This document shows, in pieces, positions 41,751-51,191 of a stretch of DNA of 59,904 bases. The notes under the pieces are model-generated. The model was given only the letters and a program-made list of their open reading frames with translations, ran no database searches and had not been told where the DNA came from. How positions within the stretch are numbered: the first letter of the stretch is position 1; each line of letters opens with the position of its first letter. The stretch is from Halobacteroidaceae bacterium. GTDB lineage: Bacteria > Bacillota > Halanaerobiia > B1SED10-174. Location of the stretch: NCBI GenBank assembly GCA_003554585.1, contig PWGV01000029.1, positions 1-59,904 of the forward strand. Reading direction: 5' to 3'. A program made the position numbers and the translations under genes.

Positions 41751-42049
41751 TTAAAAAACCTCCGCTTCAAGTGGAAGGAATGAGAAATTGCGGACTCCTT
41801 TTTAAAATTCTCCGCTCATCAACATTATAAACCAGGTAAAAGAAAAAGTATACACTAACTTGCAACAAAAGGTCAAATCTAGTTTAATTTTTTCCTAAGT
41901 AAAGCGGGGAGGAAGAGTTTAAACAAAACTCCTAATTTTTTCAAAGGAATAGGAAGGAGAAGTGACGAAATTTCCAAAAGGTAAGTTATACTGCCTGAGA
42001 CGTAAGTCCGTTTATCGCCAAATAATCCAACCAGAGGGGGACCCGAAAA
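41751..42049. promoter_or_regulatory. Divergent intergenic region
   Basis: It holds the ribosome site and a minus-strand TATAAT (about 41823-41828) for the exported protein, and a plus-strand ttatact (about 41986) with a weak ribosome site for the methyltransferase. The imperfect inverted repeat gagttt-aaac-aaaactc lies near 41917. No gene is seen. Confidence 0.4.
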
Positions 42050-42787
42050 ATGGATTTTTATTCTGCAATAAGTCGTTATTATAACTATATTTTCCCTCTG
42101 AATCCTCAGCAGGTAGAATTTATTACCACAGGTCTTTCCCCCGGGGCAAAAATACTAGAAGTTGGCTCCGCTACTGGAAACCTTACCCGGACCCTTGCAG
42201 AAAAAGGCTATAGGGTAGTGGGGATAGACCTGGATAAAAGCATGGTAAAAAAAGCGAGGGAGCAAAATTCTTACCCCGGCCTGGAATATTGGCATATGAA
42301 TATGCTTGAAGTTGATAGAAAATTTGAGAAAAAAAGCTTTTCCGGGGTGGTTTGCCTGGGGAATACACTGGTGCACCTTCCCTCCCGCGAGAAAATTTCG
42401 GATTTTATAAAAAAAACTGCTGAAATAATGGATCCGAAGGGTTTGTTTTTCCTGCAAATTGTTAATTATGATCGTATCCTGAGAGAAAAAATAAGCGAAC
42501 TTCCCGTAATTGAAAATGAAAAGGTCAAGTTTGAGAGGTTTTATGATATTTCGCAATCAAAAAAAAGTGTTTTGTTCAGGACCCGGTTGTGTGTTAAAAA
42601 TGATAATCGCGTTTATGAACAGGAGGTAAACCTCCAGGCCCTTTGTCGGGGCGAACTTGAAAGGGATTTAAAAGAAGCAGGGTTTAAAAGAATTGAATTC
42701 TTTGGGGATTTCAAACTAACACCCTACTCCAGGAAAAGCCCGGCAATTGTTGTTAGGGCTGGTTTAAGGAACTCTGAAACATTTTAG
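42050..42787 (+). CDS. Class I SAM-dependent methyltransferase
   Basis: The 245-residue protein has a YDxxA-like start (FYSAISRYYNYIFP), SAM motif I ILEVGSATGNLTRTLA (about 35-50), VVGIDLDKSMV and VVCLGNTLVHL. The second half, with a long beta extension, resembles glycine/sarcosine-type small-molecule methyltransferases. No pathway partners are adjacent. Confidence 0.84.
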   Translation: MDFYSAISRYYNYIFPLNPQQVEFITTGLSPGAKILEVGSATGNLTRTLAEKGYRVVGIDLDKSMVKKAREQNSYPGLEYWHMNMLEVDRKFEKKSFSGVVCLGNTLVHLPSREKISDFIKKTAEIMDPKGLFFLQIVNYDRILREKISELPVIENEKVKFERFYDISQSKKSVLFRTRLCVKNDNRVYEQEVNLQALCRGELERDLKEAGFKRIEFFGDFKLTPYSRKSPAIVVRAGLRNSETF

Positions 42788-42830
42788 TTGCCTAAAACCA
42801 GCCAGCTTAATTAAAAGAGGAGGAGTTTGA

Positions 42831-42935
42831 TTGGTTGAAGAAAAACACCTTTACGGTAAGGGAATTAACGTGGGGATTGTGCTGGGTTTAATTTTTGGTT
42901 TACTGCTAAACAATCTTGCACCTGGTTTTTCCTGA
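42831..42935 (+). CDS. Small single-span membrane protein (34 aa)
   Basis: A short frame from TTG with an excellent ribosome site (agaggaggag, 5 bases before). It encodes a polar start (VEEKHLYGKG) and one hydrophobic helix (INVGIVLGLIFGLLL) ending NNLAPGFS. The good ribosome site and the clean membrane helix support translation. The function is unknown. It ends 75 bases before the HExxH gene. Confidence 0.45.
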   Translation: MVEEKHLYGKGINVGIVLGLIFGLLLNNLAPGFS

Positions 42936-43010
42936 GAATAACAATTGGGGCTTTTTCTGATTATTACTCGGCAGAAAAAGAAACCTGAGAAACTGTTGGA
43001 GGTGGTTAAA

Positions 43011-43478
43011 GTGAAATTCAAGGAAAAAGATTTACTTTCTTACCTGGAAAAGTGGCAGGAAGTTTTGCGATTGCAGGACTGGGATATTCGTTTGGAAACT
43101 GTTGACCAGAAATGGCGGAAAACCGGGGATGTCAAAGTTGACCGGGATGATAAAAAAGCTATAGTGCTTATTAACGTTTTCAACCCCACCAGCGAAAATC
43201 CCGAAGAAACGGTTATCCACGAATTGTTACATATTAAGCTCTGGGATATGGACCAGATGCTGGAAGGTTTTTTGCATTCCCTTTTTGGCAAAGACCCGGA
43301 AGACCCTCGTTACAATTTCGCTCTGCAGCAGTTTATGATTCTATTGGAATCTACTGTGGAGGATTTAACCAAAGGGTTTCTTCAACTGGGTGGAGAGGAA
43401 AAAAGGGTGTCTTTTGGGCGAATTGATGGGTTGGTAAAAAAAGAATTGGGGATAGAAAAAAAGGATTCAGGAGAATAA
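43011..43478 (+). CDS. Small HExxH-motif protein (putative minigluzincin)
   Basis: About 155 residues from GTG 43011, which follows ttggaggtgg; an in-frame TTG at 42945 has no ribosome site. An N-terminal alpha/beta segment (WQEVLRLQDWDIRLETV) is followed by VIHELLHIKLWD, an HExxH zinc-protease motif (about residues 65-76), then a helical C-terminal half. Short proteins of this layout resemble minigluzincin or phage/SprT-like metalloproteases. No second ligand is certain, so activity is unproven. Confidence 0.7.
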   Translation: MKFKEKDLLSYLEKWQEVLRLQDWDIRLETVDQKWRKTGDVKVDRDDKKAIVLINVFNPTSENPEETVIHELLHIKLWDMDQMLEGFLHSLFGKDPEDPRYNFALQQFMILLESTVEDLTKGFLQLGGEEKRVSFGRIDGLVKKELGIEKKDSGE

Positions 43479-43497
43479 ATAGGGAGGAGGGGAGCTA

Positions 43498-43815
43498 ATG
43501 GGAAGGTCATTTTTCTATATTACTGCTGGTGATGAGAAAGAAGCGGAACGTGTGGCCAGAAGCCTTGTTGAGAAAAACCTGGTTGCCTGCGCTAACGTTA
43601 TTCCCCAGGTAAAATCCTTTTTCCGCTGGGAAGGAGAGGTCCAGTCAGAAAAAGAGTGCCTGGTGGTTGGAAAAACAAGAACTTCTTTAATCGAGGAACT
43701 GGTCCAGGAAGTTAAAAATGTGCACTCCTATGATGTTCCCTGTGTGCTCAGCTGGCCAATTGAAAAAGGTAATCCTGATTTCCTCCGCTGGATTGACAGC
43801 GAAACAAAGAAATAG
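43498..43815 (+). CDS. cutA: Divalent-cation tolerance protein CutA
   Basis: A 105-residue trimeric PII-like fold protein. The conserved core CANVIPQVKSFFRWEGEV (30-47) and the tail YDVPCVLSWPIEKGNPDFLRWI are distinctive. It was named for copper tolerance in E. coli; its real role is not settled. Located 19 bases after the HExxH gene. Confidence 0.92.
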   Translation: MGRSFFYITAGDEKEAERVARSLVEKNLVACANVIPQVKSFFRWEGEVQSEKECLVVGKTRTSLIEELVQEVKNVHSYDVPCVLSWPIEKGNPDFLRWIDSETKK

Positions 43816-43886
43816 CCCAAAGGCAATTTGCGGTAATAGCTTTTTCGGTTTTCGTGGCAGTTTAGAAGCTTTGGAGAGAGGGAGTG

Positions 43887-44489
43887 ATGGCTATTAGCTT
43901 TAAATATATTGCACCTGTATACAATGCTCTGGTCAAAGCCCTGGGCATTCATTACCCGGAAAGGGTAATCCGACTTCTGGTTCTGCGGGGTGAAAATAAG
44001 GCCTGTGCAATTCTCGATATTGGCGGGGGTACTGGTTTGCTGGCCGAACGGATTATTTCCAAAAACCCCGGTCCTAGCCTGCATTTTACTGTACTTGATC
44101 CCAGCAAGGAAATGCTCCAAAGGGTTCCCCAAAAGGAGAATATTAAAACCGTGCAGGGAAGAGGCGAGGAGCTTCCCTTTGGGGAAAATAAGTTCGACCG
44201 AATTACCGTAATTGAAACTCTTCACCATTCTGATGACCCGCCCAGTTTGTTCAGGGAAGCTTTCCGGGTTTTAAAACCGGGTGGGATCATGGTGGTCCAG
44301 GAACCTGACCAGGATAAATTTCCAGTAAAAATGATCATTGGCTTGGAAAGGATTTTTTTAAGGTCAATTAAAAAGGTTGATGAAGACCTGATCAAAAAGT
44401 GGGGAAAAGAAGCTGGTTTTACCGGGAGATTAACTCTGCGCAGAAGTCAACAGATTTTCTGGAAAGGAATTAAAAGGGCGGGAGATTAA
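43887..44489 (+). CDS. Class I SAM-dependent methyltransferase (UbiE-like)
   Basis: A protein of about 200 residues with motif I ILDIGGGTGLLAERI (about 35-49), FTVLDPSKEML, the post-motif GRGEELPFGENKFDRITVIETLHH and RVLKPGGIMVVQEP, all close to UbiE/COQ5-type enzymes. GTG 43884 and ATG 43887 are both available after ggagagaggg. The terminator stem overlaps the end of the gene. The substrate is unknown. Confidence 0.85.
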   Translation: MAISFKYIAPVYNALVKALGIHYPERVIRLLVLRGENKACAILDIGGGTGLLAERIISKNPGPSLHFTVLDPSKEMLQRVPQKENIKTVQGRGEELPFGENKFDRITVIETLHHSDDPPSLFREAFRVLKPGGIMVVQEPDQDKFPVKMIIGLERIFLRSIKKVDEDLIKKWGKEAGFTGRLTLRRSQQIFWKGIKRAGD

Positions 44490-44520
44490 ACTTTTGAGTT
44501 TATCACCCCGCCCCTTCTTA
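44474..44520. terminator. Bidirectional terminator
   Basis: A long imperfect stem: gggcggg...gattaaact pairs with agtttatc...cccgccc, loop tttg, between converging genes. Its 5' arm lies inside the last codons of the methyltransferase gene. Confidence 0.8.
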
Positions 44521-46299
44521 TTATTTAAAACATTCCAGAAATTTTTCCATGAGCTTGAAAATCCGGATTTTCTGCTGGATATCCTGGGTCCCATGCCCTT
44601 CTTCGGTCAGTTCCTCATAGAAGAAGTCTTCGTTTTCTTCATAACCAAGTTCAATTAATTTGTCCCGGAAAATTGTGGCCTGCTCAAGTGGAACCCGGGG
44701 GTCGTTTACCCCGTGAATAATTTGCAGGGGTGCTCTTAAATTTTGAGCAAGGTGAAGGGGAGATCGTTCCCGGTATAGTTTTGATTTTTCCGGGAGAGCT
44801 TTGAAGATGTGTTCCAGTAAATATTTAAAATGCTCAACAGAGGAATCGAATAACTTTTCCCAGTCAGTTATTCCAATCCAGGCAATTCCTCCTGCCCACT
44901 GTTCAGGGCGGGTTACCAGCTGCCAGTAGGTCATGTAGCCCCCGTAACTACCTCCAATACAGAGAATTCTTTCCGGATCAATTTCCGGTAAACTCTCCAG
45001 ATATTTTGCTCCCTGGGCTACGTCTTCAGCTTCCATTCCTCCGATGTCACCCAGGATTTTTTCCCGGAATTCTTTTCCATAGCCGGTTGAACCCCGGTAA
45101 TTGGGCCTTAGAACTGCAAAACCAAGGCTTGTCAAAAACTGGCAGAAAGGGTTGAAGGACAGGAAATCCTGAGCAAGTGGTCCGCCGTGGACCATTACAA
45201 TTGCAGGATGGGGGCCTTTGCCCGGGGGTAAATAGAGAATTGCTTCGATTTTGAGACCATCGGTGGAGGGGTAGGAAATTAACCTGCCAGGAGAAAAATC
45301 TTCTGGTTTGTATCCATTATAAGATGCGGGGATAATCACCTTTCTTTCGGGGAAGGAAATTAGTTCGGGGCGATGGGTGGTATCTTCAAACAGAGCCAAT
45401 ATTTCTTCTTCCGACTTATATTCTCCCCAGGAAGTAAACCCATTTTCTATCTCCGGGTTACTGATTTTACCGGTTAGGAGATCATATTCTCTTAACCTGA
45501 GACTGGCGTGGTGGTTTATCCTGATTAAACACTTTTCACTGGTGGGGCTAAAATCCATGAAATGGCTTTCGCCATCACCGGTTTTTGGATAATAAACCGT
45601 CCCGGTTTCGAGGTGCAGAATTGCGGCCTGGGTTCGACCCTCTTTTTCTGTGTTCAAGCCCAGGTATTTTCCGCAGGGCGACACCTTACTGCACTGATCA
45701 TTGTTTCCCGAACCGGAAGAATAAATTTTCTCAGTTTTTCTGCTTTCGAAATTTAGCATGTAAATATCACCATTCCTGGTATCGCTGGTTTCATTTGTAC
45801 TGAAATAAATTACCTCCCCGTGGGGAGACCAGTAACCTCCAGAAACCGGGCGGGAAAAAGAAGTCATTTTCTCCAGCTCTCCGGTATCCAGATTTAGGAG
45901 AAACAGATTTAACTGACCTTCCCTGTTGGAATTCAGGCTCAAGTATTTGCCTTCCCTGTCTACATCAACAGGGTAATGCTGGGCAGAATAACTGGTTAAT
46001 GGTTTTATGTTCCCGTTTTTGATGCTAAGCAGAAACAGGTTATGGTTTTCGTCTCCATCCCGATCTCTGGGAAAGATGATGTGCTCATTATTTGGATGCC
46101 AGATAAACTGAGCCCTTATAGAGCGAGGTGCCTCACCATTTGTTACCTGTTTGGTAGCACCGGTTTCCAGATCCTTTATAAAGATTTCCATCTGGCCGGA
46201 ATAATCTCCAAAAAAAGCCAGAAGATCGCCTTTTGGTGACAGGCGGGGTAAATAAAATGACGGCAATGAAGCCAGTTCTTCAATATTAATTCTGGTCAT
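44521..46299 (-). CDS. S9-family (prolyl oligopeptidase-like) serine peptidase
   Basis: A protein of about 592 residues with an N-terminal seven-bladed propeller (about 1-340, repeats such as LSPKGDLLAF, VSPCGKYLGL and DFSPTSEKCLI) and a C-terminal alpha/beta hydrolase. The catalytic triad is the Ser of GGSYGGYM (about 435), the Asp of HGVNDPRVP and the His of EEGHGTQD. It has no signal peptide, so it acts in the cytoplasm on small peptides, as dipeptidyl or acylaminoacyl peptidase types do. Start ATG 46299 follows ggaggg; a TTG just before is too close to it. It is 18 bases downstream of the ABC permease gene on the same strand. Confidence 0.9.
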   Translation of the reverse strand: MTRINIEELASLPSFYLPRLSPKGDLLAFFGDYSGQMEIFIKDLETGATKQVTNGEAPRSIRAQFIWHPNNEHIIFPRDRDGDENHNLFLLSIKNGNIKPLTSYSAQHYPVDVDREGKYLSLNSNREGQLNLFLLNLDTGELEKMTSFSRPVSGGYWSPHGEVIYFSTNETSDTRNGDIYMLNFESRKTEKIYSSGSGNNDQCSKVSPCGKYLGLNTEKEGRTQAAILHLETGTVYYPKTGDGESHFMDFSPTSEKCLIRINHHASLRLREYDLLTGKISNPEIENGFTSWGEYKSEEEILALFEDTTHRPELISFPERKVIIPASYNGYKPEDFSPGRLISYPSTDGLKIEAILYLPPGKGPHPAIVMVHGGPLAQDFLSFNPFCQFLTSLGFAVLRPNYRGSTGYGKEFREKILGDIGGMEAEDVAQGAKYLESLPEIDPERILCIGGSYGGYMTYWQLVTRPEQWAGGIAWIGITDWEKLFDSSVEHFKYLLEHIFKALPEKSKLYRERSPLHLAQNLRAPLQIIHGVNDPRVPLEQATIFRDKLIELGYEENEDFFYEELTEEGHGTQDIQQKIRIFKLMEKFLECFK

Positions 46300-46317
46300 C
46301 AAATCCCTCCAGTAAGT

Positions 46318-47526
46318 TTAATATTTTTTCCGAAGGATCTTGGATAAATCTTTTAAACCCAGCGCTTCATATTGGAGAATGCCCCGGGAAAAAATTCGGC
46401 TCCCAATGTAAATAAAGAGGACAATTGACAGTAACAGGGACAGGATGATGGTTCCCATCTCCCACCAGGGGATGGTTGTTGCCCCCATTCGTAAAAGGGC
46501 CATGGCAGGGATAAAGGGTGGAATGTGAGTGAAGATTCTTACCCAGAGGGCATTGGGAGCAGTTATTAAAAGACCAGAGAGAAATAACGGGATCATGGGA
46601 ATCAAAATTATTAACCCCTGGGCCTGGGAACCTTCTTCTGCTTCTTTCATGGTTGCTCCCAGGGCTGCGAATAAAGATGCCAACATTACATACCCTAACA
46701 GGAAAATAATAAAGGGAGGAAGGATTATTTCCAGGCTCAAACCCAGGTCCTGGAAGTTAACAAATCTTGAAGCAGTAAAGAGACCGGCTATGGTCCATAT
46801 TCCTACCTGTAAAAGGCTGAGAAGCCCATAGCCCATTATTTTCCCGGTAAGAAGGTCAAAGGAAGAAATAGAGGAGAGAAGGATTTCCACCACACGATTT
46901 CTCTTTTCTTTTATTACGCCATACATCAACATTTGCCCGGAAAAAATTACCGATAAAAGAAGGATCATGCCCAGGGCAATTGGGACCAAAAATCTCGCAA
47001 TAGCAAAGGGAGCCTCCTCTTCTAAAGCCTGGACGGCTAAAGAGACTGGTCTTGTGGCGGAATCGATCTCCTCTTTTACCAACCCCAGGGATTGCAAACG
47101 AAATTCTGTAATTACTTTTTCCAGGTGTGGCCGAACCTGGGCGGGAGCAATATTGCGGGGATCACCGGAGAAAATCTGAAAATGTCCTTCTCTGAGGGTT
47201 TCCGGAGAAATTATGAAAAAACCTTCATAGTCCCCCTCAAGGGTTTTTTGTTTTAATTCCTCCTGGTTCCCGGTAAAAAGCTCTAACTGAATATTGGTGT
47301 TCTCTGTCTGTTCTAATAGCCGGGGTCCAATTTTTCCAGTTTCGTCGATTAAGGCTAATTCCATTGTTTGCGTCTGCCTGAATTCATGGGTAAAAAATTC
47401 TAAACTTCCAATTCCCAGGATGAGCAGGGGAATGACAAAGGTAAGTACCAAAAACATGGGGGTGCGAATTCCCTTGGTGAATTCCCATTTTGCCACTTTT
47501 TTTGCATTAGACAAACTGATCTTCAT
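46318..47526 (-). CDS. ABC-2 type exporter permease (NatB-like)
   Basis: The 402-residue protein has one N-terminal membrane helix (about 22-42), an external domain of about 140 residues and five or six C-terminal helices, including LVPIALGMILLLSVIFSGQML and the conserved VKEKRNRVVEILLSS (about 228). This matches NatB and related sodium or multidrug ABC-2 exporters. It overlaps the ATPase gene by 20 bases. Confidence 0.88.
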   Translation of the reverse strand: MKISLSNAKKVAKWEFTKGIRTPMFLVLTFVIPLLILGIGSLEFFTHEFRQTQTMELALIDETGKIGPRLLEQTENTNIQLELFTGNQEELKQKTLEGDYEGFFIISPETLREGHFQIFSGDPRNIAPAQVRPHLEKVITEFRLQSLGLVKEEIDSATRPVSLAVQALEEEAPFAIARFLVPIALGMILLLSVIFSGQMLMYGVIKEKRNRVVEILLSSISSFDLLTGKIMGYGLLSLLQVGIWTIAGLFTASRFVNFQDLGLSLEIILPPFIIFLLGYVMLASLFAALGATMKEAEEGSQAQGLIILIPMIPLFLSGLLITAPNALWVRIFTHIPPFIPAMALLRMGATTIPWWEMGTIILSLLLSIVLFIYIGSRIFSRGILQYEALGLKDLSKILRKKY

Positions 47527-48445
47527 CGACCTCTTCCCCCCTTTCCTGGACGGCGTTGATGAAAATATCGTGGAGAGGAGGAGTGGAAGCCTGAATTTCT
47601 TTTAGGTCAAGATTTGCCGTAATTTGGCCAATAAGTTTGTTAATGTTGTTATCTCCCCGGAAAGTAAAATTGAGGTATCCCACCTTCTTTTTGTTGATCT
47701 GAATTTCGGGGTGGTTGAGTAAAAAGGAAGGATCATCCTCGGGATTAAAAAAGATGCTCACATTATATTCTTTATAGCTTTCTTTTATTTGCTTGAGGTT
47801 ACCACTTAGTATTTGTTTCCCCTTATTTATCAAAAAGATTGAATCACAGATCTCTTCAACAAGGTTCATTTGATGGGCGGAAAAAAGAATGGTTTTGCCT
47901 TGTTCTTGCAGTTCTCTGACAACTCCCATGAAAAAATTCTGGTTAACCGGATCAAGTCCGGCAAAAGGTTCATCCAGGACTAAAAAATCTGGATCGTGGA
48001 GAACTGAGGCTATGAATTGGACTTTCTGCTTCATCCCCCGGGAAAGCTTGTCAAATTTTTGATTGGCATATTCTTCAAGCCCAACCCTTTCCAGCCATTT
48101 TTGGGCTTTTTGGCGGGCACTGTTTTTTTCCATCCCTTTCAACTGACCGATATAGATCAGGTTGGGAAGGACTTTTGCTTCCTCATAAAGACCTTTTTCT
48201 TCGGGAAGGTAACCCACCTTTGTTTTATCCAGGGTAGAGGGTTTACCGTTGAAGTTAAAGAAAATTTCCCCGCTATCCGGGTTTAAAATGCCCATGATTA
48301 TCCTTAAAGAAGTGGTTTTTCCTGCGCCATTTGGGCCCAGGAACCCCAGGATTTGCCCTCTGGGGACAGAGAAACTGATATTGTCAACTACAATTTTCCC
48401 CCCGAAACTTTTGGCAAGGTTTTCAACCCGCAGAACTTCTTCCAT
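47507..48445 (-). CDS. ABC transporter ATP-binding protein (NatA-like)
   Basis: The 312-residue ATPase has Walker A GPNGAGKTT (36-44), signature LSRGMKQK, Walker B FLVLDEP and a C-terminal extension of about 90 residues ending in a DUF4162-type segment, as in NatA-like proteins. With the overlapping permease it forms an exporter. Substrate candidates are Na+, antibiotics or lipids; none can be chosen. Ribosome site tgaaaggag. Confidence 0.9.
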   Translation of the reverse strand: MEEVLRVENLAKSFGGKIVVDNISFSVPRGQILGFLGPNGAGKTTSLRIIMGILNPDSGEIFFNFNGKPSTLDKTKVGYLPEEKGLYEEAKVLPNLIYIGQLKGMEKNSARQKAQKWLERVGLEEYANQKFDKLSRGMKQKVQFIASVLHDPDFLVLDEPFAGLDPVNQNFFMGVVRELQEQGKTILFSAHQMNLVEEICDSIFLINKGKQILSGNLKQIKESYKEYNVSIFFNPEDDPSFLLNHPEIQINKKKVGYLNFTFRGDNNINKLIGQITANLDLKEIQASTPPLHDIFINAVQERGEEVDEDQFV

Positions 48446-48582
48446 AAAATAACTCCTTTCAGATGGAAAAAACCCGGATATTGACTTTGTTTTTTTAATC
48501 TATCATAATAAATTTAGGTTGTAAATAAAAACATGGAATAAAAGGAAATGGCTGGCCTTGAAAAAAATATTTTTTTGAAAAC

Positions 48583-49890
48583 TTACGCCTGGTCATTATT
48601 TTTCCCCAGAAGTTTATGCTTAAAATACTTTTGGTGAAGGTAAAAATAAAAACTGCCAACTCCAAGCCAAAGGGCCAGGGAAAGGAAAATTTTGGGATCT
48701 TCCCAGAAAGAAGACAGAGTTAAAAGGATAGTAGAAGTTATCGTAAAAAGGGCCCAAAAGCGCAGAGTTCCTTTTTTTAATATCATTGGAGCCCGGGCTA
48801 CCTCCCGGGGAAAACGCCGGGAAAGTTGTAGAGAAGCCCCGGCTGTTAAGGCCATACCGACAAGGGCTACCAGTGAGTTTAGGGCACCTAAAAAAATTAT
48901 AGAAAGATCAAAGAGAACAACAACAATACCGAAAATTAAGTTTATGGTCAGCGCGAGCCCCGGAGCTCCAAAATAGTTGGTGTGGGTCAGGAATTTAGGT
49001 AGAAATCCGTCCTGGGCAAGGCTGAAAAGAAGACGACTGCTGGCAGTATAAATGGCATTAATCGGAGTGAAAATGGCGACAACAGCACTCAAACGAACCA
49101 GGCTCGCAAGCTGGGGTGGGAGCAGGACTCCTGCGGCCTGGGCCAGGTTAGGCTGAATTTGTTTTATTTGTTCCCAGCCCAGGCCTCCCGAGAAAACGAT
49201 GGCTACGGAGAGGTAAATGACTCCTAGAATTATTGAAGACAGGAAAATGGCCAGGGGAATATTTCGCTGAGCGTTTTTAACTTCATCCCCGATTTCGGCG
49301 ATAAAATACAGTCCAGTGTAGGCAAAAAAAGCAGCGGCGGTTCCCTGGAGCAGTGGACCCCAGCCCACTTCAGTCCACCCCCCAAGGCGGGAGAGTTCCG
49401 TGGAGGGAAGCCCCCATCCCGCAAAGGAAAGAAGTCCACTAACCACAATAACGACAAGCATACCCTGCACCAGTTGAGTTGTCTTTAGACCAAGAACATT
49501 TACTATGTAGAAAAAAAGCATGATTCCCAGGGCCAGAAATTTTTTGTCCAGGTTTAAAACTGGACCCAGATAATCTGCAAAACCCATTCCCATTAAAGCC
49601 AGGGCATAACAGGCTGTTATCCACCTCAGCCAGCCCACAATGAAACCAATATAATCGGAGTAAAACATTCTGGCATACCGGTAGGTTGCTGCTGTAGTTG
49701 GGAAAACTGCCGCTACCTGGGCGTAGCAAACTGCAGACCCTGCCGCAACAATCAAAGCTGCTAAATAACAGAAAAAAAGACCGGGTCCTGTAGTTACACC
49801 GAGCGGACCAATCAGAATAAAAATTCCTGCTCCGATCACCGTTCCCACCGTCATTATTACTGCTCCGGCAAGGCCCATTTTATGGTACAT
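48583..49890 (-). CDS. APC-family amino acid permease
   Basis: The 435-residue protein has 12 membrane helices. Helix 1 carries the APC signature VGTVIGAGIFILIG (about 16-29), and the later segment NAIYTASSRLLFSLAQDGFLP is typical of amino acid/polyamine/organocation carriers. It is divergent from a guanidine-modifying-superfamily hydrolase gene, so an arginine-like substrate is possible but only inferred. Confidence 0.88.
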   Translation of the reverse strand: MYHKMGLAGAVIMTVGTVIGAGIFILIGPLGVTTGPGLFFCYLAALIVAAGSAVCYAQVAAVFPTTAATYRYARMFYSDYIGFIVGWLRWITACYALALMGMGFADYLGPVLNLDKKFLALGIMLFFYIVNVLGLKTTQLVQGMLVVIVVSGLLSFAGWGLPSTELSRLGGWTEVGWGPLLQGTAAAFFAYTGLYFIAEIGDEVKNAQRNIPLAIFLSSIILGVIYLSVAIVFSGGLGWEQIKQIQPNLAQAAGVLLPPQLASLVRLSAVVAIFTPINAIYTASSRLLFSLAQDGFLPKFLTHTNYFGAPGLALTINLIFGIVVVLFDLSIIFLGALNSLVALVGMALTAGASLQLSRRFPREVARAPMILKKGTLRFWALFTITSTILLTLSSFWEDPKIFLSLALWLGVGSFYFYLHQKYFKHKLLGKNNDQA

Positions 49891-49991
49891 GAAAAAACCT
49901 CCTTGGAGAAAAGGAAAGTGCCGTTATTTTTAGAAGAAGTAATTTTAAGGGAATAAAATCTCTTTTGGGATTGGAAGAGAGAGGCGATTAA

Positions 49992-50831
49992 ATGGTCAAA
50001 AATGAATACGGGAAATTAAAAAAAGTCTTGATATGTCCACCTGAAAACCTGTGTATTGATGAGCCAATAAATATTATCGCCGCCAGGCATAACGAAAATG
50101 GAGGGGTTGATATAACAAGGGCTAAAGAAGAGCACGAGGAATTTTCCTACTGCCTCAAGGAAAACGGAGTCCAGGTGATAAAACCAAAGACCTATAAGAG
50201 GTTTTCCTACCAGATAAATGTGCGAGACCTTGGTTTGACCACACCCAAGGGAATAATTCTGGGCCGGATGTTAAAACCAGAAAGGTGGGGTGAACACAGG
50301 CCAGCAGAGAAAATTTTCCTGGAGAAAGGGATCCCGATTTTCCATAAAATAGATCGAGGAATCCTCGAAGGCGGGGACTTCATGTTTTTGGACGAGAATA
50401 CAGCCCTGGTAGGCATCGGTGCGAGGACCGATAGTCTAGGTTGCAAAGTTTTAGAAACACTTCTTTACGATGCAGGAATTGAACTTGTTTCGGTAGATTT
50501 TCCTGCTGAATATCTACACCTGGATATGATCTGCAATGTAATCGCAGAAAAAGTTGTTTTGCTCTGCCCCGAGGCATTGCCGGTTTCTTTGTTTCAACTC
50601 CTCAGGCAAAAAAAATTTGCGATCATCGAAGTCGAAAGGGAAGAAGTGTTTCAGCATTCCTGCAATCTGTTAAATATAGGTGGAGAAAAAATTATCAGCC
50701 ATCCTGGAGCAGAAAGAGTCAATGAGCTATTAAGAAGCCTCGGAATGGAGTTATTTGTCCTTCCTCTGAATGAGGTCCGTAAAAGCGGGGGTGGGCCGCG
50801 CTGCATGTCCTTTCCAATTGAGAGGATTTAA
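49992..50831 (+). CDS. Guanidine-modifying superfamily hydrolase (DDAH/arginine deiminase-like)
   Basis: The 279-residue protein has the fold features of dimethylarginine dimethylaminohydrolase and short arginine deiminase relatives: FSYQINVRDLGLTTPKGIILG (about 70-90), ILEGGDFMFLDENTALVGIGARTD (about 122-145), LHLDMICNVI and the nucleophile cysteine in GGGPRCMSFP (about residue 270). It should hydrolyse a guanidino group, for example of arginine, methylarginine or a derivative. It is divergent from an amino acid permease. The exact substrate is not readable. Confidence 0.85.
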   Translation: MVKNEYGKLKKVLICPPENLCIDEPINIIAARHNENGGVDITRAKEEHEEFSYCLKENGVQVIKPKTYKRFSYQINVRDLGLTTPKGIILGRMLKPERWGEHRPAEKIFLEKGIPIFHKIDRGILEGGDFMFLDENTALVGIGARTDSLGCKVLETLLYDAGIELVSVDFPAEYLHLDMICNVIAEKVVLLCPEALPVSLFQLLRQKKFAIIEVEREEVFQHSCNLLNIGGEKIISHPGAERVNELLRSLGMELFVLPLNEVRKSGGGPRCMSFPIERI

Positions 50832-51191
50832 TCAGTCCTGGTTTGCCCGCCAGAGAAGGAAAATCCCAAGGGCTACAAGGGCCAGGGGCCAGAAAAACCT
50901 GGCAAAAGGAATGGGGATTAAATAGCGGAGGAAAAGAGCAATACCAACAATGATAAGGATTAATCCAAGGCCCTGCATTCCGGGTTCGTTTCGCTGCTGT
51001 TCTGGTCCATTGTTTCCTTCGGGAATAATCAACCAGCCAATCAGGTAAGCAAAAATACCTGCTCCACCGAAAAAAATGGATATGATCCAGATTAAACGGA
51101 TCAGGACCGGGTCTACACCAAAGTATTCTGCCAATCCCCCAGCAATACCAGCAATCATTCTGTTTTCTCTTGAACGATAGAGTCTTTTCAA
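50832..51191 (-). CDS. PspC-domain membrane protein
   Basis: The 119-residue protein starts with KRLYRSRENRMIAGIAGGLAEYFGVDPVLIRLIW (residues 2-35), the full PspC signature with one hydrophobic helix, and has a second pair of helices near the C-terminus (about 77-110). PspC proteins take part in envelope stress responses. Its stop codon abuts that of the convergent hydrolase gene, with no room for a separate terminator. Ribosome site aaaggagat. Confidence 0.88.
   Translation of the reverse strand: MKRLYRSRENRMIAGIAGGLAEYFGVDPVLIRLIWIISIFFGGAGIFAYLIGWLIIPEGNNGPEQQRNEPGMQGLGLILIIVGIALFLRYLIPIPFARFFWPLALVALGIFLLWRANQD

Noticed and set aside
42831-42941. TGA at 42933 as a possible selenocysteine codon in the small peptide
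   Set aside because: The frame meets TAA only one codon later and no SECIS-like hairpin follows, so TGA is an ordinary stop.
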